This document shows, piece by piece, positions 16,753 to 24,879 of a stretch of DNA of 64,000 nucleotides (position 1 is its first letter; the number at the start of each line of letters is the position of its first letter). This DNA is from Plantactinospora mayteni (lineage in GTDB: Bacteria > Actinomycetota > Actinomycetes > Mycobacteriales > Micromonosporaceae). The translations under genes and the position numbers were made by a program. The stretch covers positions 62,001 through 126,000 of the forward strand of contig NZ_BONX01000012.1 of the NCBI RefSeq assembly GCF_016862935.1. Direction: 5' to 3'. The notes below the pieces were generated by a model, which did not search any database, had not been told where the DNA came from, and was given only the letters and a program-made list of their open reading frames with translations.

Positions 16753-16844
16753 TGAACCTTTTTCAACCTCCCCTTGCGGTCCGCCGTGGCCGCAGGTGGA
16801 AGTCGGGGCGCATGCGCCGCGCGGTTCACGTTGAAAAAGGTTCA
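16753..16844. mobile_element. MITE-like dispersed repeat, copy 1
   Basis: A 92-base element bounded by perfect 15-base terminal inverted repeats (tgaacctttttcaac at 16753-16767 and its complement at 16830-16844). The interior has a block of about 50 bases (ending around the palindrome gcgcatgcgc) that recurs in inverted orientation near 56.9 kb. It encodes nothing and lies between two convergent genes, its right end abutting the stop codon of the DUF6232-like gene. It may be a non-autonomous transposon or a mobile terminator. Confidence 0.65.
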
Positions 16845-17384
16845 CTACGGCATCGGCTCGTACGGGGTGTCCGAGGCGGGCGGAAACGCCAGCCCGCCCA
16901 GCCGAGCGGCTTCGCGGGCCCGGATCAGTGCCCGGGTCACCTGACCGAACTGCCGCTCGTGGTCGGAGCTGAACAGCAGCAGCGTCTCCCCCTTGTACCG
17001 CCCCCACAACTCGTACGCCGGCGGTCGCCACCGGTGGCCCACCAGGGCGAGTCCGACCGGCACGAAGGCCGCGAGCCCGAGCCCGGCGTACGTGGTGGCG
17101 GGCAGCCGGTGCAGGTCACCGGTGTAACCCAGCGCTACTCCGATGCCGACCAGCACTGCGGCGGTGACCATCACCGCGCGCAGGGTCAGTCGGTCGTGCG
17201 GCCCACGGGCGGTCTGTAGGTGGGTGAGTCCGGAAATCGAGAACCTGCGGCCGGCGACGATGAACGCCTCGTTGGTGATCCGTACGCCGGGTTCCCGGTA
17301 GAGGTCGACCGGACGGGGGCGGGCCAGTCCAGATACCTCGAATGACGCGTCTGGCAGGTGGACGGGAGGGCGAGTAGGCTCCAT
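16845..17384 (-). CDS. DUF6232-like membrane protein
   Basis: 179-residue protein. The N-terminal region (LYREPGVRITNEAFIVAGRRFSISGLTHLQTARG) is a small beta domain typical of the DUF6232 group. Two membrane spans follow (about residues 72-88 and 97-113). A C-terminal domain contains YKGETLLLFSSDHERQFGQVTRALIRA. ATG 17384 has TTGGAGG immediately upstream. Function unknown. Stop codon touches the terminal repeat of the MITE-like element. Confidence 0.75.
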   Translation of the reverse strand: MEPTRPPVHLPDASFEVSGLARPRPVDLYREPGVRITNEAFIVAGRRFSISGLTHLQTARGPHDRLTLRAVMVTAAVLVGIGVALGYTGDLHRLPATTYAGLGLAAFVPVGLALVGHRWRPPAYELWGRYKGETLLLFSSDHERQFGQVTRALIRAREAARLGGLAFPPASDTPYEPMP

Positions 17385-18060
17385 TCTTGCCTCCAACGGC
17401 TCCTGAGGCGGGCTGGTGTGGATGGTTCGTAGAGATCGGCATCTGGTGGCAGCCGGATGCCGATCGTCTTGCGGACGGCGACCTCGGGCGCGCTGACGGC
17501 CCGTAAGCTACGACTGGTTCACTGCACGCGACCTCGCCCCCCTGCTGGCGACTACGCCGTGTACTAATACGCCGGTCCCCCCGGAGAGCCTGTCGGCTCC
17601 TGCATTCATTGTGCGAAGCGCACTCCAGCAAGTGGAAGGGACGCAGACAGCCACCTGGCAGATTTCCAGGCGGCAGCCGGGCTGCTCGCAGCCCTCTGCC
17701 CGGTTCCGTGGTGGTTTGCCCATACTCAGCCCGAGCCACCATCCGCCAAGACCGACCTATCGGGCGAAGAGCGAGGGAGTGGCCCGACATCCCGCCCACT
17801 GCCAGCCAATATCACGCTCGGGACGTCCGCCGGCACGGTTCGTGATCACGACATTCTGGTTATCGCTCTCCACTGCCGCATCTCGCCCGCCGACCACTGT
17901 CGGTAATCCCGGACCCGGGTTACGTTGAACCGGCCGGCCCGGTCATCAGTCATCCCTGGAGGGTGGCGCCGGCCCGGTGCCGCCGCAGGAGCGGTCGCGG
18001 TGGCGTACGGCCGCCACACGCTCCACCGTGGTGGCGTGAGGAAGAAGGGTTCTGCACACG
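17385..18060. other. Long intergenic region upstream of the NlpC/P60 gene
   Basis: About 676 bases. I find no reading frame with genome-like codon use, no recognisable tRNA and no match to the c-di-AMP (ydaO) riboswitch that often precedes such hydrolase genes. GC is slightly lower between 17400 and 17650. It may hold promoters for both flanking divergent genes. Confidence 0.5.
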
Positions 18061-19023
18061 TTGTCTTCGGTGCGGATCCTGCTGCGTACCCTCGTCGTGG
18101 CCGGCCTGTCGGCGGCACTTCTCGCCCCGATGTCGGCGGCCCGGGCCGAACCGTCGGCCAGCGAGCTCACGCAGCGGATCAACAGGGCCTCCGCCGAACT
18201 GGAGAAGGTCGTCGAGTCGTACAACAAGCTCAACGAGGAGATCAAGGAGAGCAAGGCCGCCGCGGCCACGCTCGGCGCCCGGATCGGACCACTGCAACAG
18301 CAGGCGGACCAGAGCCGGGCCGAGGTGGCCGAACTCGCCACCCGGGCGTACAAGCTCGGTGGCTTGAGCACGGCGAGCGCGTTGCTGAGCCGGGGCGACG
18401 GCAGCAGTCTGGTCAACCGGCTCGGTGCGCTGGAGCAGTTGGCCCGGGACCGGGACCGACAGATCGCCGGGTTCGACGCGACACAGCGCCAGTACGCCGA
18501 GGAGAAGGCCCGGCTCGACGCCACGCTGGCCCGGCAGACCGCCCAGGCGAAGCAACTGGCCAGCGGCAAGAAGAAGATCGAGGGCGATCTGGCCAAGCTC
18601 TACGAGATGCGCCGCGAGGCGTACGGGTCGGCGACCTCGTCCGGCAGCAGGTACACCGGCAGTGTCCCGGCGGTCTCCGGCAAGGCCGGTGTCGCCGTCC
18701 GGTACGCCTACGACGCGATCGGCACCCCGTACGTCTGGGCGGCCGAGGGGCCGAACGGCTACGACTGCTCCGGGCTGACCCTGGCCGCCTGGCGGGCCGC
18801 CGGCAAGTCACTGCCGCACAACGCGGCGATGCAGTGGGACAAGGTGGCACACATCGGCCGTGGTGAACTGAAACCCGGTGATCTCGTCTTCTACAGTGGA
18901 CTCGGCCACGTCGCGCTCTTCGTGGGCAGCGGCAAGGTGATCCACGCACCATCGGCGGGCGAGAGCGTCAAACTCGCCAGCGTCGACATGATGACCCCGT
19001 ACGGCTACGGACGCGTCCGCTAG
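18061..19023 (+). CDS. Secreted NlpC/P60 peptidoglycan endopeptidase (RipA-like)
   Basis: 320-residue exported cell-wall hydrolase starting at TTG 18061, with AAGAAGGG about eleven bases upstream. A signal peptide (ILLRTLVVAGLSAALLAPMSAARA) is followed by a long coiled coil (residues about 33-185), as in RipA-type enzymes where it restrains or localises activity, and then the NlpC/P60 domain. The catalytic triad is visible as Cys236 (YDCSG), His283 (GHVAL) and His295 (VIHAP). It cuts stem peptides of peptidoglycan outside the cell, probably in division or wall turnover. Its TAG stop overlaps the convergent ddl stop within CTAG. Confidence 0.92.
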   Translation: MSSVRILLRTLVVAGLSAALLAPMSAARAEPSASELTQRINRASAELEKVVESYNKLNEEIKESKAAAATLGARIGPLQQQADQSRAEVAELATRAYKLGGLSTASALLSRGDGSSLVNRLGALEQLARDRDRQIAGFDATQRQYAEEKARLDATLARQTAQAKQLASGKKKIEGDLAKLYEMRREAYGSATSSGSRYTGSVPAVSGKAGVAVRYAYDAIGTPYVWAAEGPNGYDCSGLTLAAWRAAGKSLPHNAAMQWDKVAHIGRGELKPGDLVFYSGLGHVALFVGSGKVIHAPSAGESVKLASVDMMTPYGYGRVR

Positions 19024-20048
19024 TTCTGGAGCAGGGTCGCTCGCGCGCCGGACCGGTCGGGCCGGCGCGCGAGTGCGTTCTCGACCAGTACGTCCAGCAG
19101 TTCCGGGTAGTCCAGCCCGGCGACCTGCCAGATCCGGGGGTACTGCGAGACCGGAGTGAACCCGGGGAAGGTGTTGACCTCGTTCAGCACCGGGGCCAGG
19201 CCGTCGCGGAGGAAGAAGTCGATCCGGGCCAGCCCGGCGCAGCCGAGCGCCCGGAACGCGCGTACCGCCAGGTCGGAGAGTTCGGCGGTGACCGCGTCGG
19301 CCAGTCGGGCCGGGATCTCGAAGACCGTGCCCGGGTCGTCGTACTTGGCGTCGTAGTCGAAGAACGACCGGTCGCCGGTGACCCGGATCTCCAGCGGCGG
19401 GCCGACGTCGAGCCGGCCGTCGGGGTGCTCCAGCACCGCCAGGTCGATCTCGCGGCCGGGGACCGCCGCCTCGACCAGTACCTTCGGATCGCTGGACCGG
19501 GCCCACTCCAGCGCCGCCGGCAGTTCGGCCCAGTCGGTCACCCGGGTCACGCCGAGGCTGGAGCCGGCCCGGGCCGGCTTGACGAAGACCGGCAGGCCGA
19601 GCCGGCGCAACTCCGCCTCGGGCGGCACCCCGTCCGGGTCGGTCGGCCGGGACACCACCGCGTCGGCCACCGGAATCCCCTCGGCGGCGAGCAGCTTCTT
19701 GGTGAACTCCTTGTCCATCCCGGCGGCGCTGGCCAGTACGCCGTTGCCGACGTACGGCACGCCGGTCAGTTCCAGCACCGACTGGAGGGTGCCGTCCTCG
19801 CCGTACGGGCCGTGCAGGGTCGGGAAGATCACGTCGACCGTACGCAGCCGGTCGACCGCCTCGAAGACGCTGACCGGCATCCCGGTGCCGAAGACCCACT
19901 GCCCGGTACGGGTGATCAGTACCGGTTCCGGCCGGTAGCGCGCCGGATCCAGGTTCTCCAGTACGCTCGCCGCCGACCGGCGGGAGACCCGGTGTTCTCC
20001 GCTGCGCCCGCCGGAGAGCACCGCGATCCTGATCGACGACTCAGACAC
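19020..20048 (-). CDS. ddl: D-alanine--D-alanine ligase
   Basis: 342-residue ATP-grasp enzyme making D-Ala-D-Ala for peptidoglycan precursors. Visible motifs: LSGGRSGEHRVSRRSAASVLE (N-terminal substrate site), TLHGPYGEDGTLQ, GMDKEFTKKLLAAEGIPV, FVKPARAGSSLGV (ATP loop) and INFFLRDG-like segment ARIDFFLRDGLAPVLNEVNTFPGFT with the metal-binding Glu and Asn. The GTG at 20048 is chosen because it overlaps the end of alr by eight bases (gtgtctga), coupling the two genes. The 3' end shares its stop codon with the convergent NlpC/P60 gene. Length matches the family. Confidence 0.95.
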   Translation of the reverse strand: MSESSIRIAVLSGGRSGEHRVSRRSAASVLENLDPARYRPEPVLITRTGQWVFGTGMPVSVFEAVDRLRTVDVIFPTLHGPYGEDGTLQSVLELTGVPYVGNGVLASAAGMDKEFTKKLLAAEGIPVADAVVSRPTDPDGVPPEAELRRLGLPVFVKPARAGSSLGVTRVTDWAELPAALEWARSSDPKVLVEAAVPGREIDLAVLEHPDGRLDVGPPLEIRVTGDRSFFDYDAKYDDPGTVFEIPARLADAVTAELSDLAVRAFRALGCAGLARIDFFLRDGLAPVLNEVNTFPGFTPVSQYPRIWQVAGLDYPELLDVLVENALARRPDRSGARATLLQN

Positions 20049-21219
20049 TGACCCGCTCCCGTCCACTCTGCCGCTCGACCCGCACCGGCAGATAGCGCCG
20101 GCCGACCCGGGATCCGATGCCGGTGAAGATCTCGTGGGGGTTGGTACCGGCCCAGCCGGCCCAGTCGACGACCGTCGGCTCGCCCCGGTCACCGGGACCG
20201 AAGAGCAGCACCTCGTCGCCGGTGCGTACCGGCAGGTCGCCGACGTCGACGACGATCTGGTCCATGGTCACCCGACCGGCGACCGGGCACCGGCGGCCCT
20301 GGATCCACACCTGGGCCGCTCCGGCGGCGGCCCGGGGGATCCCGTCCGCGTAGCCGACCGGCACCAGCGCCAGGGTGGTCGGGGCGGCCGTGACGTAGTC
20401 GTGCCCGTAGGAGATGCCGGTGCCCGCCGCGACCCGCTTGGTGAGGATGACCCGGGACCGCAGGGTCATCGCCGGCCGCAGTCCCACCGGCCGCTCCGGC
20501 ACCGGCTCCACGCCGTAGCCGGCGATGCCGGCCCGGACCAGGTCGAAGTGCGTCTCCGGCCGGCCGACCAGGGCGGCCGAGTTCGCCAGGTGCACCAGGT
20601 CGGGCGCGAGCCCGGCGGCCCGGGCCAGCGCGAGCGCCCGACCGAACCGCCGCAACTGCGTGGCGTCCCCGGGGTCGGCCGGAAACTCCCCGCCGGCCAG
20701 ATGGGACCAGACGCCGCGTACCCGGATCCGCCCGACGGTCTCGAAGCCGCGTGCCAGGCGTACCAGCTCGGGCCAGACGCCGTCGGTCGCACCGTTGCGG
20801 GACAGCCCGGTGTCGACCTTGAGATGCACCTCGGCCCGTACGCCGGCCCGGGCCGCACCGGCGGCGATCCCCCGCAGGTGCGCCACGGAGGGCACCGACA
20901 GGTCGATCCGGGCCGCGACGACCGGGGCGAAATCCTCGTCCTCGGCGTGCAGCCAGCACAGCACCGGCGCGTCGACGCGGCCGGCCCGCAGGGTCAGCGC
21001 CTCGGCCCGGGAGGTCACGCCCAGCCACCGTGCGCCGGCCGCCAGCACCGTCCGGGCCACCGGCAGGACGCCGTGCCCGAACCCGTCGGCCTTGACCACG
21101 GCGAGCAGCTCCGCACCGGTCCGGCCGGCCAGGGTACGGGCGTTGTGCGCGATCGCGTCGAGGTCGACCACCGCCTCCGCGAGTGGGGTCAGGCCACCCG
21201 CTCCGCCGAGTTTGGTCAC
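20041..21219 (-). CDS. alr: Alanine racemase
   Basis: 392-residue PLP enzyme interconverting L- and D-alanine for wall synthesis. The PLP lysine is Lys43 in VVKADGFGHG and the second catalytic base is Tyr271 in GISYGHDY. Other marks are HLKVDTGLSRNG and VTMDQIVVDVGD. GTG 21219 has no ribosome binding site. A TAGTCT box eight bases upstream suggests a leaderless transcript. It forms an operon with ddl, joined by an eight-base overlap, so both D-Ala steps are co-produced. Confidence 0.95.
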   Translation of the reverse strand: MTKLGGAGGLTPLAEAVVDLDAIAHNARTLAGRTGAELLAVVKADGFGHGVLPVARTVLAAGARWLGVTSRAEALTLRAGRVDAPVLCWLHAEDEDFAPVVAARIDLSVPSVAHLRGIAAGAARAGVRAEVHLKVDTGLSRNGATDGVWPELVRLARGFETVGRIRVRGVWSHLAGGEFPADPGDATQLRRFGRALALARAAGLAPDLVHLANSAALVGRPETHFDLVRAGIAGYGVEPVPERPVGLRPAMTLRSRVILTKRVAAGTGISYGHDYVTAAPTTLALVPVGYADGIPRAAAGAAQVWIQGRRCPVAGRVTMDQIVVDVGDLPVRTGDEVLLFGPGDRGEPTVVDWAGWAGTNPHEIFTGIGSRVGRRYLPVRVERQSGRERVSV

Positions 21220-21345
21220 ATTGCGTGAGACTAGAAGGAGTCTGTGCGGTTTTCATGAAGGCGAAGTGCGGGAACGGTTCGGCCACCTGCCGACCCGGAT
21301 CGCCCCGAGACCCTGGTCCCGCCCCTGGCCGTGCCCGACCCGACA

Positions 21346-21400
21346 CCGTGCCCGATCCGGTGCCGGGCCCCGGCCCGCGCCGTGCCCGATCCGGTGCCGG
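21346..21400. repeat. 21-bp direct repeat upstream of a membrane protein gene
   Basis: A 21-base sequence ending cccgatccggtgccgg occurs at 21346-21366 and 21380-21400. It lies in the divergent region between alr and the gene at 21427, just upstream of that gene's -10 box. Confidence 0.6.
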
Positions 21401-21414
21401 AGCCGGAGAGGCGC

Positions 21415-21420
21415 TAACCT
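21415..21420 (+). promoter_or_regulatory. -10 box of a leaderless transcript
   Basis: TAACCT (TAnnnT) ends six bases before ATG 21427 with no ribosome binding site between, which fits a leaderless mRNA. Confidence 0.5.
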
Positions 21421-21426
21421 GCCGGG

Positions 21427-22125
21427 ATGACTCCGTCGGAGGCCAGGGAACTCGCCGCTGTGCTGCTCGACCGCCTCGCCCCACACCTGCCCGAGGTCGC
21501 CACAGCCGGTGACTCGGACCCGGCCCGTCGACTATACGGCCTGGTGGCGGAGCGGCTGCGTGCCCTCGGCGAGCAGGATGCGCTGGCCGACCTGGTCCGG
21601 GAACCCCGGAACAACTCGCTGGTCAAGCGCCTGCTGAGCACGGCCGCGATCGAGGATCCCGGGTACGCCGCCGAGCTGGCCGCCGCCGTCGAAGCCCTGC
21701 CGGCGGCGGCCGGCAAGCCGGTCCCGGCGAACCGGACGACCCCCGCCGGAGCGACCCGGCCGGAGAGCCGGGAGCCGGTCGAGGCGGCGGAGGCCGTACC
21801 CGGATCGGGCGGTGATCGACGGCCGCGCCGCTACGGTCCCTGGATCGCGGTCGGCGCGGTCGTACTGCTGCTGGTGGTGGGCGGCCTGGTCGTCCGCGCG
21901 GTGCTCGACGGGCTCACCGACGCCGGTGGGCTGACCGCCGACTCGACCTGCGAGGAATACCAGCAGGCCCCGCCCGAGGAGCGGGTCGCCGCGATCCGGC
22001 AGATCGGGCTGGCCAAGGGAATCTCCGGAGTGGACAGTCCGCTGGTGATGACGGCGGTGGACCAACTCTGCGACGCCTCCCCGTCGGCCCGGATCGGCGA
22101 CCTGGTCGCCCGCTTCGACGGCTGA
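21427..22125 (+). CDS. Hypothetical single-span membrane protein
   Basis: 232-residue protein. A helical N-terminal domain (residues 1-95, with LYGLVAERLRALGEQDALADLVREPRNNS) is followed by a Pro/Ala/Glu-rich linker, one membrane span at about 139-160 (WIAVGAVVLLLVVGGLVVRAV), and an outer domain with two cysteines (STCEEYQQAPPEER ... VDQLCDASP) that could form a disulfide. No family assigned. Its stop codon lies in the first unit of a 16-base tandem repeat. Confidence 0.7.
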   Translation: MTPSEARELAAVLLDRLAPHLPEVATAGDSDPARRLYGLVAERLRALGEQDALADLVREPRNNSLVKRLLSTAAIEDPGYAAELAAAVEALPAAAGKPVPANRTTPAGATRPESREPVEAAEAVPGSGGDRRPRRYGPWIAVGAVVLLLVVGGLVVRAVLDGLTDAGGLTADSTCEEYQQAPPEERVAAIRQIGLAKGISGVDSPLVMTAVDQLCDASPSARIGDLVARFDG

Positions 22126-22192
22126 GCCCTCGACAGCCGAGCCCCTCGACAGCCGAGCCGCTCGACACCTGATCCCCTCGACGGCTGAGCCG
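22113..22192. repeat. 16-bp tandem repeat spanning a stop codon, five units
   Basis: Five 16-base units at 22113, 22129, 22145, 22161 and 22177, of the form cttcgacggctgagcc / ctcgacagccgagccc. The first unit holds the last codons and the TGA of the preceding gene, so the array appears to be copied from the gene's 3' end. Confidence 0.8.
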
Positions 22193-22215
22193 TTGGGCGG
22201 GCGTCGGCCCGGCGC

Positions 22216-23013
22216 TCAGGTGACATCCCGGCGCAGGGGTACGGCGACGGCGAGCACCGTGGCCACCGCCGCGTAGCCGGCGAGCAGCAGCCCGCCGCCG
22301 AACGGTGACAGGAGCTGGACCGGTGCGGTACCGAGCCCTTCGGCCGCCGCGTCCACGACGTAACTGAACCCGGTCAGCGAGGCGGTCGCCCCGGCCGGCA
22401 GGTACGGATACAGCCGGCTCACCCCGGGGACGATCGCCAGCAGGGGTTCGAGCAGGTAGAAGTAGCCGACGACCACGGCGAGGGCCGCCACCTGGTTGCC
22501 GACCAGCGCGCCGATCCCGACTCCCAGCAGCGTGTACACCGCCATCGAGAGGGCCAACCGGGCGAACAACTCCAGGATCGACCCGGTGGAGAGTCCCGGG
22601 CTGATGCCCCGGGCCGCCGTACCGGCGAAGAACACCGCCGCAGCGGTGCCGGTGAGCACCAGCCCGTACGCCAGCCCGGCGACGCCGTACGCGACCAGTT
22701 TCGACACCAGCACCCGCCAGCGCCGGGGCGCGAACAGGAAGGTGAAGTCGACGGTCCGGTGCCGGTACTCCGCGCTGACCGCCAGCGTGCCCAGCACCGC
22801 CGGGACGAACATGGTGTAGCCGACCATGCCGAGGACGACCCGTACCCCGGTCTCGGTGTCGAGCCCCGGCATCGGCGGGTCGAAGTTCTCCGGACCGAGC
22901 AGGGTCAGCAGGCCGATCAGACCAGCGCCGCAGACCACGGCGATCAGCAGCGCGACCAGCCAGAGCCGGGTGGCCAGCAGGCGACGGAACTCGGCTCGGA
23001 CCAGGCGGTTCAT
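22216..23013 (-). CDS. ABC transporter permease
   Basis: 265-residue integral membrane protein with six hydrophobic spans (for example LWLVALLIAVVCGAGLIGLLTLL and TLLGVGIGALVGNQVAALAVVVGYFYLL) of the ABC-2 type. The N-terminal LVRAEFRRLLATRLWL and the motif SAEYRHRTVDFTFLFAPRRWRVLVSKL are typical of bacterial ABC-2 permeases. Its ATG (23013) overlaps the stop of the ATPase gene (ATGA). Substrate unknown; YtrA-regulated systems of this build often respond to cell-wall stress. Confidence 0.88.
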   Translation of the reverse strand: MNRLVRAEFRRLLATRLWLVALLIAVVCGAGLIGLLTLLGPENFDPPMPGLDTETGVRVVLGMVGYTMFVPAVLGTLAVSAEYRHRTVDFTFLFAPRRWRVLVSKLVAYGVAGLAYGLVLTGTAAAVFFAGTAARGISPGLSTGSILELFARLALSMAVYTLLGVGIGALVGNQVAALAVVVGYFYLLEPLLAIVPGVSRLYPYLPAGATASLTGFSYVVDAAAEGLGTAPVQLLSPFGGGLLLAGYAAVATVLAVAVPLRRDVT

Positions 23014-24206
23014 CGGATTCCCTCCGCAGTCTCGGCACGGTCACCGGTGGCCGTGCCCGGGCCAGCCTGCTGCTGGTCGCCGCCGTCGGCGTCCGGCGCG
23101 GTCGAGGTGAGCCGGAGGAAGAGCTGTTCGAGGCTTCCCGACGCGCCGACGAGGTCGACGAGCCGGCCGGCCACCAACCGCCGTCCGCCCCGGATCACCA
23201 CGACGTCGTCCACCAACTGCTGGACCTCGCTCAGTACGTGACTGGAGACCAGCACGGTCCGGCCCTCCCGGGCCAGCTCGCGGAGGAAGTCCCGCAGCCA
23301 GGCGACGCCCTCCGGGTCGAGCCCGTTGCCCGGCTCGTCGAGCAGCAGTACCGACGGGTCGCCGAGCAGCGCGGTGGCGAGGTTCAGCCGCTGCCGCATG
23401 CCGGTCGAGAAGGTCCTCGTCCGGCGGTGGGCCGCGTCGGACAGTCCGAGCAGCCGGAGCAGCTCGTCGACCCGGCCGTCCGGGTAGCCGCCCATCGCGG
23501 CGTACGTCCGGAGGTGGTCCCGGGCGGTGTGCCCGGGATGGAACGCCGAGGCGTCGAAGACCGCGCCGACGATGTCGGAGGGCCGGTCCAGGTCCCGGTA
23601 GCGCCGGCCACCGATCGTCGCGGTACCCGAGGTCGGCCTGACCAGACCGAGGATCATCCGCATCGTCGTGGTCTTGCCCGCGCCGTTGGGCCCGAGAAAG
23701 CCGGTGATCGCCCCGGGGCGGACGGTGAAGCTCAGCTCCCGCACGGCGGTGACCGCGCCGAACCGCTTGGTCAGCCCGGACACCTCGACCGGGACGGCCG
23801 CCCGGCTCATGCCCGGTCCCCGGTGCCGGTGCCGGTGCCGGCGACGCCGCTCGACGGCCGCGGCGAGGCGGGCCGCGTCCGGGGTGGCGAAGACCACCTC
23901 GTCGAAGGCGCCGTCCACCATGCTCCGATCGAGCCGCAGGTGCAGGCCGGGCAGGCCACGGCGGGCGTACACCAACTGGCGTGGGCCACCGAACACGCCC
24001 CAGACCCCGATCTTGGCGACGCCGCTGACCACCAGTCCCCGGCGGGCGCCGGAGGCCAGCCGCAGTGGCCGCTCGACGTACGCCACCCGCCGGATGGACC
24101 GCAGCGGCACGGTCAGGGCCTGCCGACCGAGCCAGAGCCGTTCCAGGCCCTCGAACTCGAAGGCCACCGTGTCGCTGGAGATCCTCATCGTCGCCATCCG
24201 TTCCAC
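23010..24206 (-). CDS. PH-like domain fused to ABC transporter ATPase
   Basis: About 398 residues in one uninterrupted frame. Residues about 7-115 form a small beta-rich domain (VAFEFEGLERLWLGRQALTV ... FDEVVFATPDAARLAAAVE) resembling bacterial PH-like domains. An Arg/His linker leads to a full ABC ATPase with Walker A GPNGAGKTT, signature FSTGMRQRLNLA, Walker B VLLLDEPGNGLDP and switch His in VSSHVL. GTG 24206 is chosen because GAGGAA lies six bases before it; ATG 24197 is possible. It could energise the permease encoded next (ATGA overlap). The in-frame fusion is unusual; the ATPase alone could also start at the internal ATG preceding SRAAVPVEV. Confidence 0.82.
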   Translation of the reverse strand: MERMATMRISSDTVAFEFEGLERLWLGRQALTVPLRSIRRVAYVERPLRLASGARRGLVVSGVAKIGVWGVFGGPRQLVYARRGLPGLHLRLDRSMVDGAFDEVVFATPDAARLAAAVERRRRHRHRHRGPGMSRAAVPVEVSGLTKRFGAVTAVRELSFTVRPGAITGFLGPNGAGKTTTMRMILGLVRPTSGTATIGGRRYRDLDRPSDIVGAVFDASAFHPGHTARDHLRTYAAMGGYPDGRVDELLRLLGLSDAAHRRTRTFSTGMRQRLNLATALLGDPSVLLLDEPGNGLDPEGVAWLRDFLRELAREGRTVLVSSHVLSEVQQLVDDVVVIRGGRRLVAGRLVDLVGASGSLEQLFLRLTSTAPDADGGDQQQAGPGTATGDRAETAEGIR

Positions 24207-24301
24207 CCGCGTTTCCTCGTCGTGGTCGGTCACGTCCGACCGAACTCGCGCCCGGCCAGCCGCCGCCGCCTCGGTCGCCACCTTCTGGCCAGGACGACTA
24301 T

Positions 24302-24324
24302 CTGTTCTATTAGTTGTATAGCAG
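24302..24324. promoter_or_regulatory. GntR/YtrA operator in front of the PH-ABC gene
   Basis: The sequence begins ctgttctat and ends atagcag, an imperfect dyad closely matching the second site at 24441-24463. It overlaps the expected promoter of the leftward ABC genes. The regulator gene is divergent at 24478. Confidence 0.65.
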
Positions 24325-24334
24325 ACCTCGGAGC

Positions 24335-24372
24335 CGATGGCGAACGGCGGCCGATGGCGAACGGCGGCCGGC
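24335..24372. repeat. Short direct repeat between the two operators
   Basis: A unit of about 18 bases (gatggcgaacggcggcc) appears twice in succession in the region between the divergent ABC and GntR genes. Non-coding. Confidence 0.5.
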
Positions 24373-24440
24373 GACGAACCGCGACGGGCAGGGATCGAGG
24401 ACCGGTCGCCGCCACGGCGAGCTTGTCAGGAGAGACCGGG

Positions 24441-24463
24441 CTGTTCTATAACTTGTGGAACAG
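24441..24463. promoter_or_regulatory. GntR/YtrA operator at its own gene
   Basis: CTGTTC (24441-24446) and GAACAG (24458-24463) form a perfect 6+6 inverted repeat around an AT-rich core. The right arm touches the ribosome binding site of the GntR gene, so binding should block its own expression. Confidence 0.75.
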
Positions 24464-24477
24464 GAGGGGCGGCCGGC

Positions 24478-24879
24478 GTGATAATCGAGGTGGACCCGAA
24501 CAGCGAGGTCCCGATCTACCAGCAACTGCGCGACCGGGTGGTCGAGGCGATCGCCAGCGGCGCGCTCCAGGAGGGCAGCCCGCTGCCCTCCACCCGCGCC
24601 CTGGCCACCGACTTCGGCATCAACTTCCACACCGTCAACAAGGGCTACGACCTGCTGCGCCAGCAGCGCCTGCTGCGGATCAACCGCAAGTCGGGCGCGG
24701 TGGTGCTCCGGGACGGCAACTCGGGTCCGCCGGCACCGGAGTTCGTCGCCGACTGGACCGGCCGGGTCACCACGCTGCTGGCCGAGGCGACCGCGCACGG
24801 CCTGGGCCGGGAAGAGGTACTCGACATCTGTCGCACGGTGCTGAAGACGTTCGGCGAGAGTCAGGAGGAGTCGCGATGA
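24478..24879 (+). CDS. GntR-family regulator, YtrA subfamily
   Basis: 133-residue repressor-type protein. The winged helix covers residues about 1-75 (VDPNSEVPIYQQLRDRVVEAIASGALQ ... LPSTRALATDFGINFHTVNKGYDLL) and a short C-terminal helical dimerisation part follows (LLAEATAHGLGREEVLDICRTVLK), the short build that defines the YtrA group. GTG 24478 has AGGAGGGG eight bases upstream. Its stop overlaps the start of the DUF1648 gene (ATGA). YtrA regulators generally control adjacent ABC-2 transporters; two matching operators flank the intergenic region. Confidence 0.9.
   Translation: MIIEVDPNSEVPIYQQLRDRVVEAIASGALQEGSPLPSTRALATDFGINFHTVNKGYDLLRQQRLLRINRKSGAVVLRDGNSGPPAPEFVADWTGRVTTLLAEATAHGLGREEVLDICRTVLKTFGESQEESR

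Noticed and set aside
16752-17219. Plus-strand frame through the dispersed repeat
   Set aside because: It arises from the repeat and the antisense of the DUF6232-like gene.
17397-18060. c-di-AMP (ydaO) riboswitch before the NlpC/P60 gene
   Set aside because: I looked for the conserved ydaO sequence blocks and did not find them.
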